From Saprospiraceae bacterium (lineage in GTDB: Bacteria > Bacteroidota > Bacteroidia > Chitinophagales > Saprospiraceae), in assembly GCA_947441325.1 (NCBI GenBank), contig CANETR010000001.1, positions 1-26,649 of the forward strand: DNA of 26,649 nt. Direction: 5' to 3'. The position numbers and the translations under genes are program-made. The notes under the pieces were generated by a model. That model was not told the DNA's origin. It was given only the letters and a program-made list of their open reading frames with translations, and searched no databases. Shown here piece by piece: positions 1-5,706 of the stretch. Positions within the stretch are counted from its first letter, which is position 1. The number at the start of each line of letters is the position of its first letter.

Positions 1-782
1 TAGGTATTTTTGGTCGCTGGAACTTCGGCGCATATTTCTCTGCTCGCGTAGATTTAAACTTCTTGCGCCTTTATGGAGATGACAATCTCGCATCAGTTGG
101 TAGCAGTGGCGGTTTTAATGGAGAAGATCAGGCACGTGGTGGTGGAGATGACGCATGGTTCCGTTATTATCGTCAGCTAAATTTCCGCACCAATGTTTTT
201 GAGGCAGCTGTTGTTGGTGAAATCATTCCTTACAATTTTGAATTAGGTGGTGGTTATCAGGATTACAGTGTCTTGTCACCTTATGCACTTGTAGGTATCG
301 GTCTTTACAATTTCAAACCACAGGGTCTTACATCTGATGGGGCATGGGTAGATTTGAAACCACTCAAAACTGAAGGTCAGGGTTTGGTTGATGGTCGTAT
401 TCCTTACAAATTAACACAATTAAATGTTCCAATAGGATTTGGTCTTAAATGGACTTATAACGATACTTGGTCAATGGCTTTAGAAGTAAATCATCGTCTT
501 ACCTTCACCGATTATATCGATGATGTAAGTACTGATTATGTCGATCCTCAGGTATTTATTGACAATATGCCAATCGATCAGGCCAATATGGCTATCAGAA
601 TGGCTCGTCGTTCTGTTGAGGTTGATCCTGGTTTTATCAATGGTGAAGTTTCTGCGCCTGGTGAACAACGTGGAGACCCCAAAGACAATGATTCTTACTA
701 CACTATCAATATTCGTTTCAGCTATCTTATTGACCCTGCTTCTTTCGGAGGTGGTCGTCGCTACGGTTGCCCGGTTTGGTAG
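1..782 (+). CDS. DUF6089-family outer-membrane beta-barrel protein, 3' part
   Basis: The reading frame is open from the first base of the window, so the N-terminus is missing; the TTG at 63 is internal, not a start. The visible part (about 260 residues) alternates hydrophobic and polar residues with many aromatics, as transmembrane beta strands do, and ends in a tail reading RRYGCPVW after a strand containing NIRFSYL. The central block, with VGIGLYNFKPQ, LKTEGQG, YKLTQLNVPIGFGLKW and FTDYIDDVSTDYVD, matches my recollection of the DUF6089 family, small barrels widespread in Bacteroidota and of unknown function. Arginine and glycine codons are mostly CGT and GGT, which suggests high expression. 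The gene ends just before a strong terminator and converges on hddC. Family assignment is from memory of the motif pattern; a generic OmpA-like or PorT-like barrel is the alternative. Confidence 0.72.
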   Translation, partial: GIFGRWNFGAYFSARVDLNFLRLYGDDNLASVGSSGGFNGEDQARGGGDDAWFRYYRQLNFRTNVFEAAVVGEIIPYNFELGGGYQDYSVLSPYALVGIGLYNFKPQGLTSDGAWVDLKPLKTEGQGLVDGRIPYKLTQLNVPIGFGLKWTYNDTWSMALEVNHRLTFTDYIDDVSTDYVDPQVFIDNMPIDQANMAIRMARRSVEVDPGFINGEVSAPGEQRGDPKDNDSYYTINIRFSYLIDPASFGGGRRYGCPVW

Positions 783-807
783 TTTTAGCAATAAAATAAT
801 ATCAGAA

Positions 808-838
808 GGACTTTGCTCATAGCAAGGTCCTTTTTTTT
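808..838 (+). terminator. Intrinsic terminator of the barrel gene
   Basis: GGACTTTGCT (808-817) pairs with AGCAAGGTCC (821-830) around a 3-nt loop, with one G-U wobble. Eight T follow directly. It lies 26 nt after the stop codon at 782. Confidence 0.9.
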
Positions 839-869
839 ATTAATGGCGCATAGATTTTAGTAAAATAGT

Positions 870-904
870 AAAAGCGATTCAGTGGATCCGAATCGCTTTT
901 TTTT
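870..904 (+). terminator. Second hairpin with T-run between convergent genes
   Basis: AAAAGCGATTC (870-880) and GAATCGCTTTT (890-900) form a perfect 11-bp stem around a 9-nt loop, with T continuing to 904. It may act as a backup terminator. On the minus strand the bases after the stem are only moderately T-rich, so a role for hddC, which ends at 998, is less certain. Confidence 0.75.
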
Positions 905-997
905 ATTCCTTTTACTAACCTGAAAAAAATCAAGACATGTATTTCTATAATCGTGCCAAACTTATATAATTGTATATCATTTTAAAATATTAATGCT

Positions 998-1690
998 TTA
1001 AATGAGATCCATGTTTGCTTTTTCAAAATCCTGAGGTATTCCTATATCGATAAAATAGCCTTCAAGTTCTAAGCCATAGATTTTTACATCGAGCAATTTC
1101 TTTTCCATTAAATCTTTTTCAAAGGAAAACTTTTCATGATTTTCAAAATATTGTTGAATCAGGCCTGCGCTGAGCATATATATTCCCGCATTGATAAGAC
1201 CTTCATCGGCATATTGTTTTTCCAAAAAAGCATTTACTCTTTTGTCAGCATCGCAGATTACCAAACCATAACGGTCGAAATGTTGCATCCTTTTCAATGC
1301 AATGGCCATATCGGCCTTTTTTGTGGCGTAAAAGTCTTGAAGTTGATGATGGTTGCAGCTAAAGAGGGTGTCACCATTTAGAATGGTCCAAACAGACGAT
1401 GAGTCTTGGCCTTCGAGGGCAAAGCGTATTGCTCCGCCGGTGCCCAATGCTTCCTTTTCAATGGCATAATTCAATTTAATGCCACGATAATTTTCTCCAA
1501 AATGCTGTATGATAATCTCTGATTTGTAGCCTACAGAGAGTATTATTTCCTCATAGCCGTATTGCAAACACTGATCTAATAAATGTTCTAAGAATGGCCT
1601 GCCGGCTACAGGAGCCATAGGCTTGGGTACATCGCTGACCACAGATTGAAGGCGACTGCCAAAGCCCCCGGCTAAAATAAGCGCCTTCAT
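998..1690 (-). CDS. hddC: D-glycero-D-manno-heptose 1-phosphate guanylyltransferase-type nucleotidyltransferase
   Basis: This 230-residue sugar-1-phosphate nucleotidyltransferase has the N-terminal LAGGFGSRL loop that binds the nucleotide and the DVPKPM motif (about residues 20-25). The NGDTLF segment (about 104-109) supplies the metal-binding aspartate. The sequence ends without the left-handed helix found in GlmU. The length and lack of extra domains fit HddC, which transfers GMP to D-glycero-alpha-D-manno-heptose 1-phosphate. The context supports this: it starts 2 nt after the stop codon of gmhA, so the two are translated as a unit. GDP-D,D-heptose feeds S-layer glycans, capsules or LPS. 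The kinase (hddA) and phosphatase (gmhB) of the pathway are not in the window. From sequence alone a glucose- or mannose-1-phosphate nucleotidyltransferase is possible; the gmhA neighbour makes heptose the best guess. Confidence 0.82.
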   Translation of the reverse strand: MKALILAGGFGSRLQSVVSDVPKPMAPVAGRPFLEHLLDQCLQYGYEEIILSVGYKSEIIIQHFGENYRGIKLNYAIEKEALGTGGAIRFALEGQDSSSVWTILNGDTLFSCNHHQLQDFYATKKADMAIALKRMQHFDRYGLVICDADKRVNAFLEKQYADEGLINAGIYMLSAGLIQQYFENHEKFSFEKDLMEKKLLDVKIYGLELEGYFIDIGIPQDFEKANMDLI

Positions 1691-1692
1691 TT

Positions 1693-2265
1693 TTAAAAAA
1701 GTTGCTCTTCCACAAATTCACAAATGATATGTCCTACCAGAATATGAGCTTCCTGAATACGTGGTGTATCGGTCGAAGGCATATTCAACAGCACATCACA
1801 GAGTTCTTTCATCTTTCCGCCACTTTCTCCGGTCATTGCAATGATAAACATACCCTGTTTTTTTGCCGCTTCAAAGGCTTTGATAATATTCTTACTGTTG
1901 CCTGAGGTAGATATTCCAAAAAAAACATCGCCAGGACGACCTTTAGCAATAATCATACGGGAGTAAACCTCATCGTAGCTGTAATCATTGGCCACTGCGG
2001 TCAGGTAAGAACTATTCACATGAAGCGCCTCAGCATATAGCGGAGTTCGGTCCTTGTAGAATCGTCCTGAAAACTCGGCTGCAAGGTGCTGTGCATCGGC
2101 TGCGCTACCTCCATTTCCGGCAAAAAGCAATTTCTTGTCGGCTCTGAGTGCATCGACACATAATTTAACCGTTTTTTCAATTTCTAGTATAAGCGCTTCA
2201 TTTTGTAGCAGTTCTTCCTTCACTTTAATGCTACTCTCAATTCGCTGTTTTATTCTGTCTAGCAT
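1693..2265 (-). CDS. gmhA: Phosphoheptose isomerase (SIS domain)
   Basis: GmhA converts sedoheptulose 7-phosphate to D-glycero-D-manno-heptose 7-phosphate, the first step of ADP- or GDP-heptose synthesis. The protein is a single SIS domain with family hallmarks: LFAGNGGSAADAQHLAAEFSGR, the GISTSGNSKN phosphate-binding loop, and a C-terminal QEAHILVGHIICEFVE segment carrying the active-site Glu and His. I chose the ATG at 2265 (190 codons, usual family length). An in-frame TTG at 2289 would add eight residues, but it overlaps a good -7 promoter box (2287-2294), so it is probably not in the transcript. hddC follows after 2 nt. The gene is divergent from the permease at 2388. Confidence 0.9.
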   Translation of the reverse strand: MLDRIKQRIESSIKVKEELLQNEALILEIEKTVKLCVDALRADKKLLFAGNGGSAADAQHLAAEFSGRFYKDRTPLYAEALHVNSSYLTAVANDYSYDEVYSRMIIAKGRPGDVFFGISTSGNSKNIIKAFEAAKKQGMFIIAMTGESGGKMKELCDVLLNMPSTDTPRIQEAHILVGHIICEFVEEQLF

Positions 2266-2286
2266 TTCTATATTTTTTGAAAGATA

Positions 2287-2294
2287 CAAAAATA
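2287..2294 (-). promoter_or_regulatory. Probable -7 box of gmhA-hddC
   Basis: Read on the minus strand this is TATTTTTG, a match to the Bacteroidota -7 consensus TAnnTTTG. It places transcription start about 15 nt before the ATG at 2265. No TTG at the ideal distance is seen upstream, so the call rests on one box. Confidence 0.4.
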
Positions 2295-2387
2295 GATAAT
2301 TGTGAAAACAATTTGGGACTAAATGTTAATTTTAAACTGAATTTAATACAGTTATCTGGACTTTATCATCAGGAAACAAAAAAGCAA

Positions 2388-3740
2388 ATGGAAACAGCGC
2401 CTAAAAAATTAAAATTTTTCGACCTGACTATGATTGTCATTAGTTTGGTAATTGGCATGGGAATTTTCAGAACTCCGGTCAATGTAGCCCAAAGTGCAAT
2501 GACTCCCGCCATTTTTTTTCTTGCCTGGTTTTTTGGTGGTCTCATTGCGCTATCCGGCGCATTGACTTATGCCGAAATTGGGTCGAGATACCCTGTTACA
2601 GGTGGTTATTACAAAATATTTTCGGCCTGTTATCATCCCTCAATTGCTTTTGCGATTAATTCAATTATCTTGGTTTCCAATGCGGCATCTGTTGCTGCAG
2701 TGGCCTTAGTCGGGGCCGAGTATATTTCAAATGTAGCATTTAGTAGCCTAGAAAATACTGCTGAAATAAAAATGTGGATAGCTGGTTGCTGTATTTTGCT
2801 TTTTTATGGACTAAATCTTTTAGGATTGAGAACCAGTTCCTTTGTGCAAAATCTGCTCATGATGTTCAAGCTGGGCCTTATGTTATTAATAATTAGTGTC
2901 CTTTTTGTATCGCCCGATGCAAATACAGCAGTTTCAAATATTAAAGATACAGCAATGAGCTGGTCCGACTTTGGTTATGCTATGGGCGTCTGCTTAGTAG
3001 CAGTGTCATTTACTTATGGAGGATTTCAGCATAGTATCAATTTTGGGGCAGAACTAAAAGATACTCGAATTATGCCCAGAGCAATATTAACTGGAATAGC
3101 TGTTGTAATATTACTTTACATGATAATCAATTATGCTTATTACCGGGTTATTGGTTTTGAGAACTTGGGCAACGCCGAATCAATTGGGGCAATCATGGCA
3201 TCAAAAATTCTGGGCAGTTCTGGATTTACAGTTGTTTCACTTTTATTTTTCTTTTCAGTTTTGGGCTATGTGAATGTCATGTTGCTAAGCAATCCAAGGG
3301 TGATGTTTGCCATGAGTGAGGAAGGTACTATGCCCGCATCATTTCAAAAATCAAACCTAAAGACAAAGGTTTTGACCACTGCACTCACTGTTTTTACCAT
3401 TACAATTGTTATTACACTTTTTTACGCTAAAGAATTTGATAAAATTCTCGATTATATCATGTTTTTGGATAGTATTGGAATGGCATTTTCCGCAGCTACC
3501 ATCTTTTATTTCCGTAGGAAAAAAGTAAAACCTGAAAATCAGCATGTTTATAAAATGCCACTATATCCGCTTATGCCTATCTTTTATATCCTGGCATACA
3601 TCTTTATAGCGACCAGCGTTTTTGTGAATAAACCCGATGCAGCATTAAAAGGCCTGTTGATTTTTGTAATTTTCTTTGCCTTATACTGGCTAATAAAGTT
3701 TTGGAACAGGAATTTGAGTAAGAAAGTAGCTGAATTATAG
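2388..3740 (+). CDS. APC-superfamily amino-acid permease
   Basis: A 450-residue polytopic inner-membrane transporter with about 12 hydrophobic segments. The first segment carries GMGIFRTP, the unwound substrate-binding region of helix 1 in the APC fold, and the second contains GGLIALSGALTYAEIGSRYP, the classic APC signature followed by PVTGGYY. This places it with amino-acid/polyamine/organocation transporters of the LAT/YjeH-like kind. The substrate cannot be told from sequence. I chose the ATG at 2388, just before the hydrophilic METAPKKLKFFDLT lead-in typical of the family; the frame stays open to a TTG at 2277, but that extension is polar and resembles no transporter N-terminus. A DUF1801 gene follows after 4 nt, probably in one transcript. 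Confidence 0.88.
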   Translation: METAPKKLKFFDLTMIVISLVIGMGIFRTPVNVAQSAMTPAIFFLAWFFGGLIALSGALTYAEIGSRYPVTGGYYKIFSACYHPSIAFAINSIILVSNAASVAAVALVGAEYISNVAFSSLENTAEIKMWIAGCCILLFYGLNLLGLRTSSFVQNLLMMFKLGLMLLIISVLFVSPDANTAVSNIKDTAMSWSDFGYAMGVCLVAVSFTYGGFQHSINFGAELKDTRIMPRAILTGIAVVILLYMIINYAYYRVIGFENLGNAESIGAIMASKILGSSGFTVVSLLFFFSVLGYVNVMLLSNPRVMFAMSEEGTMPASFQKSNLKTKVLTTALTVFTITIVITLFYAKEFDKILDYIMFLDSIGMAFSAATIFYFRRKKVKPENQHVYKMPLYPLMPIFYILAYIFIATSVFVNKPDAALKGLLIFVIFFALYWLIKFWNRNLSKKVAEL

Positions 3741-3744
3741 CATT

Positions 3745-4107
3745 ATGGACGAAAATGTAGCGAAATACATAGCATCTTTTCCTGATGATATCCAAGAAAA
3801 ATTACTAAAACTAAGAGCATTAATTCTCGAGAATGCAAAAGGAGCTGAAGAGCATTTTGCCTATTCTATGCCTGCATACAGTATTTATAATCGGCCGCTT
3901 CTGTACTATGGGGCTTATAAAAATCATATAGGATTTTACGCTCTGCCAAGTGGACATAAAGCTTTCGAAAAAGAATTTTTAAAATATAAAAGAGGTAAAG
4001 GTTCCGTACAGTTTCCAAATAATGAGGATTTACCACTAGAACTAATCCAAAGGATTGTATTATTCAGGGTCGAAGAAAATTTTCAAAAACGGAATAAAGT
4101 GGAATAA
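3745..4107 (+). CDS. DUF1801 (YdhG-like) domain protein
   Basis: A 120-residue soluble protein with the DUF1801 pattern: an N-terminal helix (YIASFPDDIQEKLLKLRALI), the SMPAYSIYNRPLLYYGAYKNHIGFY core, then a helix with FEKEFLKYKRGKGSVQFP and the closing LPLELIQRIVLFRVEEN. The domain has a frataxin-like fold, and some Bacillus members (YdhG) are called iron chaperones, but most have no assigned role. It starts 4 nt after the permease stop and converges on the degenerate PrsW gene with only 13 nt between stop codons. No terminator is obvious in that gap. Confidence 0.85.
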   Translation: MDENVAKYIASFPDDIQEKLLKLRALILENAKGAEEHFAYSMPAYSIYNRPLLYYGAYKNHIGFYALPSGHKAFEKEFLKYKRGKGSVQFPNNEDLPLELIQRIVLFRVEENFQKRNKVE

Positions 4108-4120
4108 AACACAATGAGTT

Positions 4121-4819
4121 TCACTGCTCATTTGGATACAAATCATTGATTTTGCTGTTATTGCTATCGTTTTGTTCAGCTTTTTGCTGCCTAAGCAAGT
4201 GTGCAGTAAGCATTAAAGTCAAAAAAGAAGTCCCCAACATTAGTACTATTAAATTTGGAAACTGTCTTTCTAAAATAAAAAATTCGTGCAGGCCCTGAAT
4301 TAAAATGATAGAACCTAAGCCAGTATTTAAGTAGGTAAAATTTTGCTTAGCATCCTCCGAAAACTTTGCCATAGAGATAAAATATCCCAATATCATTGAC
4401 ATAGAAATATGTCCCAGAATATTTAAAATATTGATAAGAGGGTATGTTTTTTCATTCATTGTTAAAAATTCGGGCAATACAAAACCAATAGAAATCCATA
4501 CACAATAGATGAGCCCAAAGACTGGCATTTTAAAGTGCCTGCTTGGATAAATCAGTATTTTAATGAATAAAAATACAATTAACTGTCCGCTGAGACCCGT
4601 TGCAAAAAGCGAAAATATAAAATTGAAAATTGGGTCTGACTTATTAATAATTCCAAAATTTATTCCCATTTGCTTCATCTGATCTCCAACTAAAGAAGCA
4701 AGAAACCCAATTAGAATAGCGATTACTATGAGCTTAAGATTCAGTCTAAATCTCAGATGAACAAATAAAAGCGATAATGTTATGGTAAGCAGTATAAAAA
4801 GGGCAATGAATAAAGGCAT
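4121..4819 (-). CDS. Degenerate PrsW-like membrane protein, probably inactive protease paralogue
   Basis: A 232-residue polytopic membrane protein with seven or eight hydrophobic segments. It aligns with the PrsW protein encoded just upstream: 52 consecutive positions match without gaps in spacing (ATGLSGQL... against VVGFSEEF...), including shared IYP/IFP, GLIYCVWISIGF/GIVYSVMISMGF, MILGYFISMAKF/VIMGYFVGKAKF and QGLHEFF/HGLYDFF. The PrsW catalytic pair E81-E82 is G78-Q79 here, and H185 of the HGLYD motif is Q175. D189 becomes E179. Glu117 and His137, the counterparts of E120 and H149, remain. So it keeps the fold but should lack metalloprotease activity. The C-terminal tail (from about 210) is polar and Asn-rich. 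It starts 30 nt after the prsW stop, probably in one operon. A role as a regulator or substrate adaptor of PrsW is inference. I know of no named family for it. Confidence 0.8.
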   Translation of the reverse strand: MPLFIALFILLTITLSLLFVHLRFRLNLKLIVIAILIGFLASLVGDQMKQMGINFGIINKSDPIFNFIFSLFATGLSGQLIVFLFIKILIYPSRHFKMPVFGLIYCVWISIGFVLPEFLTMNEKTYPLINILNILGHISMSMILGYFISMAKFSEDAKQNFTYLNTGLGSIILIQGLHEFFILERQFPNLIVLMLGTSFLTLMLTAHLLRQQKAEQNDSNNSKINDLYPNEQ

Positions 4820-4849
4820 TATTTGGGCTTTTTAGATGCAAGTTTTATA

Positions 4850-5557
4850 TTAAAACCCATCTTCTTTTATTTTGTGTGGAGATTCTTCTACATGCCAGTG
4901 AATCATGTAACGACCTAAGATAATTGCTGCCAAAAGGGTGATAAAAGTAAAAATAGCCAATGATTCGTCCATGCGTTGCATGAGAAAAAAGTCATACAAC
5001 CCGTGAACAAGGGTGGCCAATAATAAACCACTTATCATATAAAAACTTCTGTTATTGGGCAAAAACTTAGCTTTTCCAACAAAATACCCCATTATTACGG
5101 CAAAGGAGGCATGAGCCGGCACGGCGGTTAACATCCTCATATAGGCTAAATTATAAGCTTGTTCGGAGGTTGATTGTCCAAAAACATATAATATATTTTC
5201 GAAGGTCGCAAAGCCCATGCTTATCATTACCGAATATACAATCCCGTCCATTGGCTCACAAAATTCTTTTTTAGGAAAAATGTAATAGCGCAGAAAAAGG
5301 TATTTTGAAAACTCCTCACTGAATCCAACGACAAACACTGCGAAAATAAAGGTTTTAATGACATCTGGCCCATCTTTATAGCCCATCTCCATGCCAATTG
5401 ATTCGAGAATTATAGCAGGAAGAATGCTCAAAATACCAAAAAGGAAGCAGACTATTAAATATTTATGCGGTTCGGGTTCATGCTTATCTCGCCACCAGAT
5501 GTAGTAGCTTATGATAAGTCCCGGAAGTATTGCCAGTGCGAGCAGCGTATAGTCCAT
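4850..5557 (-). CDS. prsW: PrsW-family intramembrane metalloprotease
   Basis: A 235-residue polytopic membrane protease. The PrsW motifs are complete: GFSEEFSKY (E81, E82), FENILY (E120, N121), VPAHASF (H149) and HGLYDF (H185, D189), with the early loop WWRDKHEPEPHKY (about 21-33) that is characteristic of the family. In Bacillus subtilis PrsW makes the site-1 cut of the anti-sigma factor RsiW under envelope stress. In Bacteroidota the substrates are unknown, and no sigma/anti-sigma pair lies in this window. The gene is followed by its degenerate paralogue. Upstream, between 5574 and 5657, sit three identical palindromes, the nearest beginning 16 nt before the ATG, so the gene is probably under a dedicated repressor or activator. 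Confidence 0.9.
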   Translation of the reverse strand: MDYTLLALAILPGLIISYYIWWRDKHEPEPHKYLIVCFLFGILSILPAIILESIGMEMGYKDGPDVIKTFIFAVFVVGFSEEFSKYLFLRYYIFPKKEFCEPMDGIVYSVMISMGFATFENILYVFGQSTSEQAYNLAYMRMLTAVPAHASFAVIMGYFVGKAKFLPNNRSFYMISGLLLATLVHGLYDFFLMQRMDESLAIFTFITLLAAIILGRYMIHWHVEESPHKIKEDGF

Positions 5558-5573
5558 AGTTTTAAGTTTAAGG

Positions 5574-5657
5574 GAAAATATTTTCTTTGAAAAAGGTCAA
5601 TGAAAGTCAACGTGGAAAATATTTTCTATTAAAATGAGTTTATTAGAAAATATTTTC
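5574..5657 (-). promoter_or_regulatory. Array of three 12-bp palindromes (putative operators) upstream of prsW
   Basis: GAAAATATTTTC, a perfect palindrome, occurs at 5574-5585, 5615-5626 and 5646-5657. All three are followed by T, giving RGAAAATATTTTCT, and the third is a perfect 14-bp palindrome. Start-to-start spacings are 41 and 31 bp, close to four and three DNA turns, so the copies would lie on one face of the helix. They fill the leader of prsW and end 49 bp from the polA stop. I did not notice the motif elsewhere in the window. Cooperative binding by a dimeric regulator is the simplest reading; the regulator is not identifiable here. Confidence 0.7.
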
Positions 5658-5706
5658 TACTTAATTATAATTGGTTCAATTGAAGTTCCGTCAATTCACA
5701 AATCGA

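Noticed and set aside
538..822. A 94-codon plus-strand frame overlapping the barrel gene
   Set aside because: It is in another frame of a well-supported barrel gene and runs into the terminator; it has no family features.
2266..2387. N-terminal extensions of gmhA (to TTG 2289) and of the permease (to TTG 2277)
   Set aside because: The two extensions would overlap each other head to head. The gmhA one covers a -7 box, and the permease one adds a polar stretch unlike the family.
4102..4140. Bidirectional terminator between the DUF1801 gene and the degenerate prsW paralogue
   Set aside because: AATGAG and CTCATT can pair over only 6 bp around an 8-nt loop, and there is no T-run on either strand.
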